Shown here piece by piece: positions 51,084 to 61,317 of a stretch of DNA of 64,000 nt. How positions within the stretch are numbered: position 1 is the stretch's first letter; each line of letters starts with the position of its first letter. This DNA is from Corynebacterium comes (lineage in GTDB: Bacteria > Actinomycetota > Actinomycetes > Mycobacteriales > Mycobacteriaceae). Both the position numbers and the translations under genes were made by a program. The notes under the pieces were generated by a model. The model saw nothing but the letters and a program-made list of their open reading frames with translations. It made no database searches and was not told the origin of the DNA. The DNA lies in assembly GCF_009734405.1 (NCBI RefSeq), contig NZ_CP046453.1:1116001-1180000 (forward strand), written 5' to 3'.

Positions 51084-52058
51084 ATGAGCAACAAGAACCC
51101 GACCCCCGATCGCGCAGGCTCGTACGACGCAGACGGCCTCGACGTGCCCACCTACCACCAGGACGACAAAGCCGCCGACCAGGGCCCCGCTTTCACGGGT
51201 GCCGGTTCGACTGCCGCCAGCTCACTCCCCGCCGGTGGCGCCGACAACGCCACGACGCAGTTCCCCGAAACCTCGGGTGCCGGCGTCTTCGGCCGCACCA
51301 ATCGCGCGGCACCGCAGGAGATCCCGGCATCCCAGCAGTCCCCCCAGCCGACCTATGCCGACCAGGATTTCGCCGCGCCGGGCGGCAGCACCGCGTACCA
51401 GACCTTCGCCTACGACCGCCAGCAGGACCAGCCGACCACGATGGCCCCGGCCGCCGCTCCGGTGGCGGCACCCCCGGTGGCACCCGCAGCGGCCAACTAC
51501 GACCAGACCACCGCGGTGACGGAGTCGGAGACCCCGGACCACCGTCGCGGCACCATCGACTTCGGCCTGTTCATCGTCCGTCTGATGCTGGGCCTCTGGC
51601 TCATCCTCGAGGCTGTGGGCACCTTCTTCCGCCTCGGCGGAAACCCGGGTCTGTCCGGTCTGCAGTCCGACTATGCGGGGTACCTCGCTCCGGAGGGCCT
51701 GGCGATCGTCATCCCGTCGCTGCAGCTGGCGGCGGGCGTGTTCCTGGTCCTCGGCCTGATCACGCCGCTGTTCGCCATGCTGGCGACCATCGCGACCTCA
51801 TTCACCGCACTGCACGAGCTGAGCACCTCAGGCGCCGGACTCAACGTCTTCGCCTGGCCGGAATCGGTGTGGCTGTCGCTGGTGCTCCTGGGCAGCTCCC
51901 TGGCGCTCCAGTTCACCGGTCCGGGCTTCGTCTCCCTCGACTACGGCCGCAGCTGGGCCCGCCGCCCGCTGCTCAGCTCCTGGCTCTTCCTCCTGCTGGC
52001 CATCGCCGGAGGCATCGCCTTGTGGTGGTTCGGCGCCGGCATCAACCCGCTCGCTTAA
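51084..52058 (+). CDS. DoxX-family membrane protein with long disordered N terminus
   Basis: A 324-residue protein. Residues 1-155 are low-complexity and rich in Ala, Pro, Gln and Thr. Residues ~160-324 are four transmembrane helices of the DoxX/SURF4-like type (FGLFIVRLMLGLWLILEAVGTFFRLGG; LAAGVFLVLGLITPLFAMLAT). DoxX proteins are linked to oxidative-stress or respiratory complexes in mycobacteria. The disordered part may hold interaction or phosphorylation sites (FHA-type partners are common in the group). The ATG lies 6 nt after TAACCT. The last 17 nt overlap the convergent GT87 gene. Confidence 0.82.
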   Translation: MSNKNPTPDRAGSYDADGLDVPTYHQDDKAADQGPAFTGAGSTAASSLPAGGADNATTQFPETSGAGVFGRTNRAAPQEIPASQQSPQPTYADQDFAAPGGSTAYQTFAYDRQQDQPTTMAPAAAPVAAPPVAPAAANYDQTTAVTESETPDHRRGTIDFGLFIVRLMLGLWLILEAVGTFFRLGGNPGLSGLQSDYAGYLAPEGLAIVIPSLQLAAGVFLVLGLITPLFAMLATIATSFTALHELSTSGAGLNVFAWPESVWLSLVLLGSSLALQFTGPGFVSLDYGRSWARRPLLSSWLFLLLAIAGGIALWWFGAGINPLA

Positions 52059-53304
52059 CCCGCCGCAGGGCGAAGGCCCAGGCAACCGGTACGGCGATGC
52101 CCAGCCACACGAAATCGGAGACGAGGAACTTCTCCACTCCGGTGAGGTAGTGGATGTCGATGGCATCGCCGTACCACCATTTCGGGGGTTGGGTGAGTAC
52201 GAGTGCCGCCCACAGGAACACCAGCGCGCCCAGAACCACAGGGGCGCGCAGTACCGTCAGGCACCGCCAGGCGAGCACCGGCAGCAGCAGGGTCAGCCAG
52301 ATCCAGTGGTGCGACCAGGACACCGGGGAGATCAGCAGCATGATGAGGGCGTTGACCAGGGCGGCGTCGACAAGCATGTCGCGCCGGAAGAGCGCAATCA
52401 TCAGCCAGCCGCCGAATCCGATCGTCAGCAGCGCGAGCACCAGCCAGATGAGGTTGGTCAGGGTGCTGTTTGCATCGAGTGCCGCGTCGCTGGTCCACCA
52501 GCGCATGAGCATGCCCTTCAGCGAGCTGTTCGACTGGTAGACGGTGCTCACGCCGAACTCGCTGTCGGTGCCCATTCCGAGCAGGACGGTGGAGAAATAG
52601 TCCACGGTGGCGTCCCAGCGGAGCAGTGCCGCGATACCCGTGGCGACGAGACCGGAGACGCCCGCGACGATGATCGCCCGGAAATCCTTACGCAGCAGGA
52701 AGAACAGCAGCATCGCCAGGGGAGTGATCTTGATGGCCGCCGCGATCCCGATGAGGCTGCCCTGCGGCAGGAAGCGTTTGCGAGGCACGAGGTCGAGGAC
52801 CACCAGCGCCATGATCACCACGTTGATCTGCGCGAACCCGGCGTTGAGCCATACCGGCTCGATGAGCAACGCCACCGGCCAGGTCGCCGCCGTCAGGGCC
52901 GCCAGACCCAGCTTGTCGACGCTCCCGCGCGTCACCGCCTGCAGCACGAACCACAGGCAGACGAGGATCAGCGCCGAAGAAACCAGGACCATGATGTCAC
53001 CGGCGAGGTCACTGTGGATGCGGTCGAAGACGCTCAGCGGCACCAGGATGAGGGCGCCGAACGGGGGATAGATGAACGGCAGTGCAAGATCGCCGGCGTA
53101 CATGGGCACGGAGTACATCTCGCGGCCTTCCAGGAAGGCGCGGACTCCCGAGCGGTAGATGATCATGTCGACGGGGAAGTCGGTGATCATCAACTGACGT
53201 CCGGTCACGCCGAAGCCCGCGATCAGTCCCAGGGCCGTCACCATCCGGAGAACGGTGTCGAGGGGCAGATTCGCGGGCTTCGGAGAGGTATCGGGGGAAC
53301 TCAC
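52042..53304 (-). CDS. GT87 polyprenyl-phosphomannose-dependent mannosyltransferase
   Basis: A 420-residue GT-C membrane glycosyltransferase with about ten helices. The first extracytoplasmic loop carries the catalytic Asp in DFPVDMIIYRSGVRAFLEG. IYPPFGALILVPLSVF, LIGIAAAIKITPL and SWSHHWIWLTLLLP are typical of the alpha-mannosyltransferases that use decaprenyl-phosphomannose in lipomannan and lipoarabinomannan synthesis. The exact linkage is unknown. The start is GTG 53304, 7 nt after TAACAT, a leaderless signature; the frame remains open into ilvD but is not used. The 3' end overlaps the DoxX gene by 17 nt. Confidence 0.88.
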   Translation of the reverse strand: MSSPDTSPKPANLPLDTVLRMVTALGLIAGFGVTGRQLMITDFPVDMIIYRSGVRAFLEGREMYSVPMYAGDLALPFIYPPFGALILVPLSVFDRIHSDLAGDIMVLVSSALILVCLWFVLQAVTRGSVDKLGLAALTAATWPVALLIEPVWLNAGFAQINVVIMALVVLDLVPRKRFLPQGSLIGIAAAIKITPLAMLLFFLLRKDFRAIIVAGVSGLVATGIAALLRWDATVDYFSTVLLGMGTDSEFGVSTVYQSNSSLKGMLMRWWTSDAALDANSTLTNLIWLVLALLTIGFGGWLMIALFRRDMLVDAALVNALIMLLISPVSWSHHWIWLTLLLPVLAWRCLTVLRAPVVLGALVFLWAALVLTQPPKWWYGDAIDIHYLTGVEKFLVSDFVWLGIAVPVAWAFALRRVKRAG

Positions 53305-53311
53305 CCGGCCG

Positions 53312-53317
53312 ATGTTA
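53312..53317 (-). promoter_or_regulatory. Putative -10 element (TAACAT) of the GT87 gene
   Basis: On the minus strand TAACAT is followed by 7 nt and GTG 53304. It overlaps the ilvD stop region, so the transferase can be expressed apart from ilvD. Confidence 0.45.
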
Positions 53318-55153
53318 GTCGACCTGTCGGACGGCACCCTTATCGGCCGAAGTGGCCATGGAGGCGTACGCACGCAGTGCCTTGGAGACCACGCGCTCGC
53401 GGTTCGGGGTCCACGGCTTCTCGCTGGCCTCCATTTCGGCGCGGCGGGCCTCGATCTCCTCGTCCGGCAGATCCAGCGAGAGACGACGCGTGTGGACGTC
53501 GATGGTGATCGGGTCACCGTTGCGGACCAGTCCGATCAGGCCACCGTGGGCGGCCTCCGGGGAGATGTGGCCGATGGACAGGCCCGAGGTGCCACCGGAG
53601 AAGCGGCCGTCCGTGATCAGCGCGCAGGCCTCGCCGAGGCCGGCGCCCTTGAGGAAGGACGTCGGGTGCAGCATCTCCTGCATGCCCGGGCCACCGGCCG
53701 GACCCTCGTAACGGATGACCACGACCTCGCCGGGCTGGACCTCACGCTTGAGGATGGTGGAGACGGCCGCCTCCTGGGAGTCGACGACGCGCGCCGGACC
53801 GGTGAAGGTCCAGAGCTCCTCCTTGACTCCGGCGGTCTTGAGCACGGAACCGTTCGGTGCGAGGTTGCCGCGCAGGACCACCAGGCCGCCGTCGGCGGAG
53901 TGGGCGTGTTCGGCGTCGTGGATGCAGCCGTTCTCCGCGTCTGTGTCCAGCGAAGTCCACCTGTTGTCCGTGGAGAAGGGCTCGGTGGTGCGCACGCCAC
54001 CCGGGGCGGCGTGGAAGAGCTCGATCGCCTTGTCGGTGGCCTTGCCCCCGCGGACGTCCCAGTCGTCGAGCCATTCGCCGAGGGAGTTGTAGGTGACGGT
54101 GTGGACGTCCTCGTTGAGGAGGTTCGCGCGACGCAGCTCGCCCAGGATCGCGGGGATACCACCGGCGCGATGGACGTCCTCGACGTGGTAGATGCCGTTC
54201 GGGGCGACCTTGGACAGGCACGGGACCTGGTGGGAGATCTCGTCGATGTCGTTGAGGTCGAAGTCGATCTCGCCTTCCTGCGCGGCGGCCAGGGTGTGCA
54301 GGATCGTGTTGGTCGAACCACCCATGGCCATGTCCAGTGCCATGGCGTTGCGGAAGGCGTTCTTGGTGGCGACGTTCCGGGGCAGGACAGACTCGTCCTC
54401 CTCGCCGTAGTAGCGGCGGCACAGCTCGACGATGGTGTCACCTGCCTCCTCGAAAAGGCGGCGGCGTGCGGAGTGCGTGGCCAGGGTGGTGCCGTTGCCC
54501 GGCAGCGACAGACCCAGTGCCTCGGTGAGGCAGTTCATCGAGTTGGCGGTGAACATGCCGGAGCAGGAGCCGCAGGTGGGGCAGGCGGATTCCTCGATGG
54601 TGTTCAGGTCCGCATCGGAGATGGCCTCGTTCGCGGAGGCGGCGATCGCGGTGATCAGGTCCGTCGGGGCCTGGGCGACGCCGTCGACGACGACGGCCTT
54701 GCCGGCCTCCATCGGGCCACCGGAGACGAAGACCGCGGGGATGTTCAGGCGCAGCGCGGCGTTGAGCATGCCCGGGGTGATCTTGTCGCAGTTGGAGATG
54801 CACACCATGGCGTCGGCGGTATGGGCGTTGACCATGTACTCGACCGAATCGGCGATGATCTCACGGCTGGGCAGCGAGTAGAGCATGCCGCCGTGACCCA
54901 TGGCGATGCCGTCGTCGACGGCGATGGTGTGGAACTCCTTCGGCACGCCGCCGGCGGCGCGGACGGCGTCAGCGACGATGTCGCCGACGTTCTTCAGGTG
55001 CACGTGACCCGGGACGAACTGGGTGTAGGAGTTGACGATTGCGACGATCGGCCTGCCGAATTCGTTTTCCTTGGTGCCGGTGGCGCGCCACAGGGCTCGG
55101 GCGCCTGCGGCGTTACGTCCGACGGTGGTGACTCTGGAACGAAGCGGGATCAC
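53315..55153 (-). CDS. ilvD: Dihydroxy-acid dehydratase
   Basis: A 612-residue dehydratase of the IlvD/EDD family, third enzyme of valine, isoleucine and pantothenate synthesis. Iron-sulfur ligands are in [12 protein letters not shown] and [19 protein letters not shown], the [4Fe-4S]-type cysteine set. KAPGGTD-like C-terminal motifs appear as [15 protein letters not shown] and [16 protein letters not shown]. The start is GTG 55153, overlapping the PH-protein stop as GTGA, so the two are coupled. It lies on the opposite strand from ilvBNC and is probably not under the same attenuator. Confidence 0.96.
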   Translation of the reverse strand: MIPLRSRVTTVGRNAAGARALWRATGTKENEFGRPIVAIVNSYTQFVPGHVHLKNVGDIVADAVRAAGGVPKEFHTIAVDDGIAMGHGGMLYSLPSREIIADSVEYMVNAHTADAMVCISNCDKITPGMLNAALRLNIPAVFVSGGPMEAGKAVVVDGVAQAPTDLITAIAASANEAISDADLNTIEESACPTCGSCSGMFTANSMNCLTEALGLSLPGNGTTLATHSARRRLFEEAGDTIVELCRRYYGEEDESVLPRNVATKNAFRNAMALDMAMGGSTNTILHTLAAAQEGEIDFDLNDIDEISHQVPCLSKVAPNGIYHVEDVHRAGGIPAILGELRRANLLNEDVHTVTYNSLGEWLDDWDVRGGKATDKAIELFHAAPGGVRTTEPFSTDNRWTSLDTDAENGCIHDAEHAHSADGGLVVLRGNLAPNGSVLKTAGVKEELWTFTGPARVVDSQEAAVSTILKREVQPGEVVVIRYEGPAGGPGMQEMLHPTSFLKGAGLGEACALITDGRFSGGTSGLSIGHISPEAAHGGLIGLVRNGDPITIDVHTRRLSLDLPDEEIEARRAEMEASEKPWTPNRERVVSKALRAYASMATSADKGAVRQVD

Positions 55154-55734
55154 TGACTGCTCCTTGAAGTATCTGTGTTATCGGGGTTGTTCTTCGCGGG
55201 ACGATTCTCGGACTCACCGTTGTGGGAACCCGCGGTGGCCTCCCTCTCGGCCTGACGAGCAGCGTACTCCTCCTTGGTTATGAGGATCTGCTCCCCGTCA
55301 CGTCGGATGATGGTCACCTTGTCGTCGGCCGCCTCCCGGGCGGAGGTGAGTACGTCCGGGATCCGACCCCGGGAGGCCTCTGACAGCTCCGGCAGGGAGT
55401 TGAAGGTGATGCCGGGCATCGGGTACTTCCTGCCGTCCTTTGTGGTCAGCAGTGCCCGCGAGCCCTTGAAACCGATTCCGGCCAGCCTGTCCCAGCCGAC
55501 GGACCGGGATCCGCGGAAGGCGTACTGGATGTCGACGCCGCGTTCACCCACGGTCGTCCGTGCCCGCAGGACCCAGAAGAGGAAGGCCGCCGGGATGAGC
55601 AGGACCCAGAACAGGTACAGCGGGGCAGCACCGACGGCCAGCAGGGCAATGGCGATCATCAGTACGGCGGCGAGGATGTTTGTGCGTTCCGGCCTGAACT
55701 GCACGGAATCTGCGTTCGCAGCGTCTGAACTCAT
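55150..55734 (-). CDS. PH-domain (bPH) membrane protein
   Basis: A 194-residue protein with two helices at residues ~22-56 ([37 protein letters not shown] read over two segments) and a bacterial PH-like domain ([40 protein letters not shown]). The C-terminal ~40 residues are charged and disordered. Function is unknown. It sits between mscCG and ilvD, as in C. glutamicum. Its stop overlaps ilvD (GTGA), so it is translated with that gene. TAGCAT 7 nt before ATG 55734 suggests a leaderless start. Confidence 0.83.
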   Translation of the reverse strand: MSSDAANADSVQFRPERTNILAAVLMIAIALLAVGAAPLYLFWVLLIPAAFLFWVLRARTTVGERGVDIQYAFRGSRSVGWDRLAGIGFKGSRALLTTKDGRKYPMPGITFNSLPELSEASRGRIPDVLTSAREAADDKVTIIRRDGEQILITKEEYAARQAEREATAGSHNGESENRPAKNNPDNTDTSRSSQ

Positions 55735-55741
55735 GCGGCCA

Positions 55742-55747
55742 ATGCTA
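55742..55747 (-). promoter_or_regulatory. Putative -10 element (TAGCAT) of the PH-protein/ilvD transcript
   Basis: On the minus strand TAGCAT is followed by 7 nt and ATG 55734. It overlaps the mscCG stop codon, so PH protein and ilvD can be transcribed apart from mscCG. Confidence 0.42.
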
Positions 55748-57310
55748 GTTGAGGATGCTCGGCGCGCCAGTGTCCGGGGTGAGCTGCGGCTGTGTCCCCG
55801 TCCCCGTCCCGGTCTCCGGGGTCGGTTCCGGAGTTGATTCCGGCTGGGGGGTTGGCGTCGACGCCTGTCCCGGGACCTCTCTCGGCGCCTGTCCCGGCAC
55901 CTGCCGCGGCGACGGAGTCGGGGTCGCGGTGCCCTCCGGGGTGGCGGTCGGCTGCGTGGTCGTCGGGGTGACAGGTTCGGTGGGCAGGGTGGTCTCGGGG
56001 AGGGGGGTCGGCGTGGGCGCGGCGGGCGGGGTGGCGGGGGCGGTATTCACCGACGGCGGGGCGAGAATCCCGGTGGGTCCCTCACCGCCTTCACCCGCGT
56101 CGACGGTCAGGCCCTTGAGCAGGAGCAGAACGAAGAGCGTGACGAAGAGGTACATCGTGGAGGCACGCACCCGGCCGCCGACGGAGGCCAGACGCTGCCA
56201 GCCGGAGGTGGGGGAGTCGTGGCGGAAGACGCCGCCGGCGGGGGTTTCATCCTCCACGGTGTCCTCGGGCTCGTCGCCCTGGGGGCCGCGCTCGACGACG
56301 GCCGGATCGCGGCCCTCTTCGTCGGCGAAGCCCGGCGGGACGGTCGACTCCTCGTCGCCGGCGGAGTCATGGGTGCCGGGCATGGGGGCGTCGATGAGCG
56401 GGGCGCCGGACATGGCGTTGCGGGTGACTGATTCGACGCGGTCCTTCACCTCGCCGGTGATGGTGGGGGCGGAGCCGTACTCATTCCAGAACTCGTCGAG
56501 GATCTCTGCACGGATGGCGCGTTCGACCAGCCACTGGGAACCGGCCTGGACCTGGATCATGAAGCGCATGTCCATGGTCCACGGCATGCCCACGGTTGCG
56601 GGTGGGGTGACGTTGACGGCCGGGTGGACGTCGAGTTCGCCGATGAGCTCCTTAGCCACGTCGGGACGGCGCAGGGCGCGGCGCGTGGCGGCCTCGGAGC
56701 GGTCGATGGCCTCCTGTGTGTCGGTGGAGCCGAGTAGCGGGACGGGCATGACCACGACGGCGCGGGACCAGTAGTTGGAGGAGTTGATGGCCACGCGCGC
56801 CGTGGAGTTGGAGACGATCACCGTCTCCTGTGCGAGCGTGCGGATCCGGGTGGCGCGCATCGTGACCTGGATGACGGTGCCTTCGACGACGATGCCGTTG
56901 CCTTCGAAACGGACCCAGTCGCCGACGCCGAACTGCTTCTCCGTGAGGATGAACAGGCCGGCGAGGAAGTCGGCGATGATCGACTGCGCGCCGAAACCGA
57001 CGGCCGCGGAGACCACGGTGGCGGGGATGGCGGCGCCGGCGAGGGAGAATCCGAGGGTCTGCAGGAGGAAAACCAGCAGCACAAAAAAGGCGACGATCTG
57101 GGCGATGTAGACGCCCACTCCGGTCAGCGCCAGACGGGCCTTCGACTCGTCGGCGTCGGTGTTCTCCTCGATTCCGCGGGCCAGCCATCGTTGCACGAAG
57201 CGGGCGACACGGGGGATCAGGAGTGCGATGACGAGCAGGATCGCGAGGGTGAGACCCTCATCGGCGACCCACCGCCAGGCGCTGGTGAGCAGATAGGTGG
57301 TGACGAGCAT
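55745..57310 (-). CDS. mscCG: MscCG-type mechanosensitive channel (glutamate exporter)
   Basis: A 521-residue MscS-family channel. Three N-terminal helices (about residues 5-35, 65-88, 92-115) form the pore; FSLAGAAIPATVVSAAVGFGAQSIIADFLAG is the pore/linker and EKQFGVGDWVRFEGNGIVVEGTV the MscS beta domain, nearly as in C. glutamicum MscCG (NCgl1221). After a charged linker a fourth helix (about 373-392) leads to a Pro/Thr-rich extracytoplasmic tail with a short PGQAPREVPGQ repeat. In C. glutamicum this protein is the main glutamate exporter. ATG 57310 is leaderless (TATCGT 7 nt upstream). The position between ilvD and ilvB is conserved. Confidence 0.94.
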   Translation of the reverse strand: MLVTTYLLTSAWRWVADEGLTLAILLVIALLIPRVARFVQRWLARGIEENTDADESKARLALTGVGVYIAQIVAFFVLLVFLLQTLGFSLAGAAIPATVVSAAVGFGAQSIIADFLAGLFILTEKQFGVGDWVRFEGNGIVVEGTVIQVTMRATRIRTLAQETVIVSNSTARVAINSSNYWSRAVVVMPVPLLGSTDTQEAIDRSEAATRRALRRPDVAKELIGELDVHPAVNVTPPATVGMPWTMDMRFMIQVQAGSQWLVERAIRAEILDEFWNEYGSAPTITGEVKDRVESVTRNAMSGAPLIDAPMPGTHDSAGDEESTVPPGFADEEGRDPAVVERGPQGDEPEDTVEDETPAGGVFRHDSPTSGWQRLASVGGRVRASTMYLFVTLFVLLLLKGLTVDAGEGGEGPTGILAPPSVNTAPATPPAAPTPTPLPETTLPTEPVTPTTTQPTATPEGTATPTPSPRQVPGQAPREVPGQASTPTPQPESTPEPTPETGTGTGTQPQLTPDTGAPSILN

Positions 57311-57317
57311 GCCGACC

Positions 57318-57323
57318 ACGATA
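57318..57323 (-). promoter_or_regulatory. Putative -10 element (TATCGT) of mscCG
   Basis: On the minus strand TATCGT is followed by 7 nt and ATG 57310. The -35 would lie around 57341-57346, overlapping the ilvB leader promoter on the other strand. Confidence 0.42.
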
Positions 57324-57345
57324 CGACTATCCGCAAACCGGTGTG

Positions 57346-57351
57346 TATGAT
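57346..57351 (+). promoter_or_regulatory. -10 element (TATGAT) of the ilvBNC leader
   Basis: TATGAT follows TGTG, an extended -10, and ends 7 nt before ATG 57359. Transcription therefore probably starts at the A of the leader peptide start codon. The -35 is weak and overlaps the mscCG -10. Confidence 0.6.
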
Positions 57352-57358
57352 CGTGATC

Positions 57359-57406
57359 ATGATCAATATTCGACTCGTGGTAGTAGCTGCGCGGCGCCTG
57401 CCGTAA
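57359..57406 (+). CDS. Leader peptide of the ilvBNC operon
   Basis: A 15-residue peptide MINIRLVVVAARRLP, very similar to the leader known upstream of C. glutamicum ilvBNC. Two Ile, two Leu and three Val, the three valines in a row, make ribosome progress depend on charged branched-chain tRNAs. An in-frame ATG at 57347 would extend it to MIVIMINIRLVVVAARRLP, but that ATG lies inside the -10 box. The peptide is followed 30 nt later by the attenuator hairpin. Too short for ordinary gene finding but clear by position and content. Confidence 0.87.
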   Translation: MINIRLVVVAARRLP

Positions 57407-57435
57407 CGACTCCCTACCCGGTCGTACCGACAAGC

Positions 57436-57477
57436 GCCCTCGACAGCACCCATCATCAGTGCCTGTTCGGGGGCTTT
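57436..57477 (+). terminator. Transcription attenuator of ilvBNC
   Basis: A GC-rich stem pairs 57436-57449 with 57459-57474 (two single-base bulges) and is followed by TTT. When the leader ribosome stalls at Val, Ile or Leu codons an upstream alternative pairing would prevent this hairpin. The exact antiterminator was not resolved by eye. Confidence 0.75.
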
Positions 57478-57615
57478 GTCATTAGTGGTCATCAGTGGTC
57501 ACAGACAACTTTTGTCACCGCCTGCAATCCGGTGGTTGCCTTCCCACACCTACGGGGATGGTTGCCGGGTCGCGTTCCCAACTGCATTGTCCTTGTGAAT
57601 TAGGAGCTAAATAAC
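57478..57615 (+). other. Untranslated region between attenuator and ilvB
   Basis: 138 bases with no gene. It includes a close direct repeat of AGTGGTCA (57485-57500 region) and ends with AGGAG (57602-57606), 9 nt before the GTG start of ilvB. Confidence 0.5.
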
Positions 57616-59490
57616 GTGGCAGCTTCGCAATCGCCCACCCCGGCCACGGTCGCCAAGAAGGCCCCGGGTGTCGCAGACGCCCCGGAGCGGATGACCGGTG
57701 CCCAGGCGATCGTCCGGTCCCTTGAGGAGCTCGGCACCGACATCGTCTTCGGTCTGCCCGGTGGAGCCATCCTCCCCTTGTACGACCCCCTGTTCTCGTC
57801 CACCAAACTGCGCCACGTGCTGGTGCGCCACGAACAGGGTTCGGGTCACGCCGCCACCGGTTACGCACAGGTCACCGGCAAGGTCGGTGTGTGCATCGCC
57901 ACTTCCGGCCCGGGTGCCACCAACCTGGTCACCCCTCTGGCTGACGCCAACCTGGACTCCGTCCCGATGGTCGCCATCACGGGCCAGGTCGGCCGGAGCC
58001 TGCTGGGCACGGACGCCTTCCAGGAGGCGGACATCCGTGGCATCACCATGCCGATCACGAAGCACAACTTCATGGTCACCGACCCCAACGACATCGCCCG
58101 CACCCTGGCCGAGGCATTCCACCTCGCACTGACGGGTCGCCCGGGCCCCGTCCTGGTGGACGTCCCGAAGGACATCCAGAACGCCGAGTTCGACTTCGTC
58201 TGGCCGCCGAAGATGAACCTGCCGGGCTACAAGCCGGTCACCACGCCGCACTCCCGTCAGATCACCCAGGCCGTCCAGCTCATCTCCGAGGCCGAGCGCC
58301 CCTGCCTCTACATCGGCGGCGGCGTCATCAAGGCCGACGCGAACCGGGAGCTGCTGGAATTCGCCGAGTACACCGGCATTCCGGTCGTGACCACCCTCAT
58401 GGCACTGGGCGCTTTCCCGGAGTCCCACCCGCTGCACATGGGCATGCCCGGCATGCACGGCAACGTCCCGGCCGTCGGGGCGATACAGCGTTCCGACCTG
58501 CTCATCACCATCGGCGCGCGTTTCGACGACCGCGTCACCGGCAACCTCGAGTACTTCGCCCCGGACGCCAAGGTCATCCACGCGGACATCGATCCGGCCG
58601 AGATCGGCAAGATCCGCGAGGTTGCCGTACCGATCGTCGGCGACGCCCGCGAGGTCCTCTCCGCGCTGCTGCGCACCTACCGCTCCCAGAAGAATCTCAA
58701 CCTTCCGGCCATCGGTCCGTGGGTCGAGTACCTCACCGATCTCAAGGAGCGCTTCCCGCGGGGCTACGAGGAGCAGGCCGATGGCATGCTCGCCCCGCAG
58801 TTCGTCATCGAGACCCTGTCGAAGGAGGTCGGGCCGGACGCCATCTACGTCGCCGGCGTCGGCCAGCACCAGATGTGGGCCGCGCAGTTCATCGACTTCG
58901 AGCAGCCGCGCACCTGGCTCAACTCCGGCGGCCTGGGCACCATGGGCTACGCCGTGCCTGCCGCCATGGGCGCGAAGGCCGGCCTGCCGGACAAGGAGGT
59001 CTGGGCCATTGACGGAGACGGTTGCTTCCAGATGACCAACCAGGAGCTGACCACCGCCGCCGTCGAGGGCTTCCCGATCAAGGTCGCCCTGATCAACAAC
59101 GGCAACCTGGGCATGGTCCGCCAGTGGCAGACCCTGTTCTATGAGGGCCGCTACTCCAACACCAAGCTGGGGTCCGGCGACACCTACATCCCGGACTTCG
59201 TCCAGCTCTCCGAGGCACTCGGCTGCGCGGCGATCCGGGTGACCAAGGCCGAGGAGGTCATCCCGGCCATCCAGAAGGCGCGTGAGATCAACGACCGCCC
59301 CGTCGTCGTGGAGTTCATCGTCGGCGAGGACGCGCAGGTCTGGCCCATGGTCGCCGCAGGCGCCTCCAACTCGGACATCGAGTACGCGCGCGGCCTGCGC
59401 CCGTTCTTCGACGAGGAGGAGTCCGCCGGCGAGTCCCCGGCCGCCATCGATGAGGTCATCGACGAGTCGTTCGAGCAGAAGGAGAACTAG
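57616..59490 (+). CDS. ilvB: Acetolactate synthase large subunit
   Basis: A 624-residue ThDP enzyme, the first common step to valine, leucine and isoleucine. The catalytic Glu is in [16 protein letters not shown] (about residue 73). [15 protein letters not shown], the FAD-binding middle domain ([24 protein letters not shown]) and the ThDP/Mg motif [15 protein letters not shown]...[12 protein letters not shown] are complete. The start is GTG 57616 behind AGGAG. Expression is controlled by the leader and attenuator upstream. ilvN starts 4 nt after the stop, and the C terminus has a ~30-residue acidic tail. Confidence 0.97.
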   Translation: MAASQSPTPATVAKKAPGVADAPERMTGAQAIVRSLEELGTDIVFGLPGGAILPLYDPLFSSTKLRHVLVRHEQGSGHAATGYAQVTGKVGVCIATSGPGATNLVTPLADANLDSVPMVAITGQVGRSLLGTDAFQEADIRGITMPITKHNFMVTDPNDIARTLAEAFHLALTGRPGPVLVDVPKDIQNAEFDFVWPPKMNLPGYKPVTTPHSRQITQAVQLISEAERPCLYIGGGVIKADANRELLEFAEYTGIPVVTTLMALGAFPESHPLHMGMPGMHGNVPAVGAIQRSDLLITIGARFDDRVTGNLEYFAPDAKVIHADIDPAEIGKIREVAVPIVGDAREVLSALLRTYRSQKNLNLPAIGPWVEYLTDLKERFPRGYEEQADGMLAPQFVIETLSKEVGPDAIYVAGVGQHQMWAAQFIDFEQPRTWLNSGGLGTMGYAVPAAMGAKAGLPDKEVWAIDGDGCFQMTNQELTTAAVEGFPIKVALINNGNLGMVRQWQTLFYEGRYSNTKLGSGDTYIPDFVQLSEALGCAAIRVTKAEEVIPAIQKAREINDRPVVVEFIVGEDAQVWPMVAAGASNSDIEYARGLRPFFDEEESAGESPAAIDEVIDESFEQKEN

Positions 59491-59494
59491 GAAC

Positions 59495-60010
59495 ATGGCT
59501 CCCACCGATATCGTCCGTAACACGCTCAGCGTCCTCGTCCAGGACGTCGACGGCATCATCTCGCGCGTGGCCGGCATGTTCACCCGTCGTGGCTACAACC
59601 TGGTTTCGCTGGTCTCGGCGAACACCGAGACCGCGGGAATCAACCGCATCACGATTGTGGTCGACGCCAACGAACTGGTCATCGAGCAGGTGACCAAGCA
59701 GCTGAACAAGATCATCCCGGTGCTCAAGGTCGTCCGCCTGGAGGAGGACACCACCATCGCCCGCGGCATCATGCTGGTGAAGGTCAACGCAGACAACACC
59801 AATCGCCCGCAGGTGGTGGACGCCGCGAACATCTTCCGCGCCCGTGTCGTCGACGTCGCCCAGGAGTCCGTGGTCATCGAAGCCACCGGCACCCCGGGCA
59901 AGCTCCGTGCGCTGCTGGCGGTCCTCGAGCCCTTCGGCATCCGCGAGCTCGTCCAGTCCGGTCAGATTGCGCTCAACCGCGGACCGAAGACGCTGGCACC
60001 CTCCAAGTAG
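59495..60010 (+). CDS. ilvN: Acetolactate synthase regulatory subunit
   Basis: A 171-residue small subunit with an N-terminal ACT domain (TLSVLVQDVDGIISRVAGMFTRRGYNLVSL) that binds valine, leucine or isoleucine for feedback inhibition, and a C-terminal ALS_ss_C domain (VDVAQESVVIEATGTPGKLRALLAVLEPFGIRELVQSG). It stimulates IlvB as well as inhibiting it. An AAGGAG site precedes ATG 59495. The gene lies 4 nt after ilvB, so the pair is translationally linked. C. glutamicum IlvN has the same length class. Confidence 0.97.
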   Translation: MAPTDIVRNTLSVLVQDVDGIISRVAGMFTRRGYNLVSLVSANTETAGINRITIVVDANELVIEQVTKQLNKIIPVLKVVRLEEDTTIARGIMLVKVNADNTNRPQVVDAANIFRARVVDVAQESVVIEATGTPGKLRALLAVLEPFGIRELVQSGQIALNRGPKTLAPSK

Positions 60011-60081
60011 CAACCCCCAATCTCACCGGGTGAGACGTTCTGTATATTACGTCCACCATGTGAGGTACCCCTGTCTCATGA

Positions 60082-61149
<1,068 letters not shown>

Positions 61150-61172
61150 ACACCGGTAGCGCTGACTAGTCA

Positions 61173-61220
61173 CAGGGGCCCGGCCTCCTACACATCGTAG
61201 GTGGCCGGGCCCCTGGCTTT
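61173..61220 (+). terminator. Intrinsic terminator after ilvC
   Basis: CAGGGGCCCGGCC pairs with GGCCGGGCCCCTG and an inner CCTAC/GTAGG extends the stem (61173-61215), followed by a short CTTT. It separates the ilvBNC transcript from kup. Confidence 0.85.
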
Positions 61221-61317
61221 CCTTCATGCGACGGTGTATCCCGGTCGGCGACACGGGGCTCCCAGGGGATCAGCTCAACCCGTAGCCAACTGCCTCCCGC
61301 AGGTGCACACTTATGCC

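Noticed and set aside
53255..55156. 633-codon plus-strand frame over ilvD
   Set aside because: Antisense shadow of ilvD.
57607..59583. 658-codon minus-strand frame over ilvB
   Set aside because: Antisense shadow; ilvB has full family motifs.
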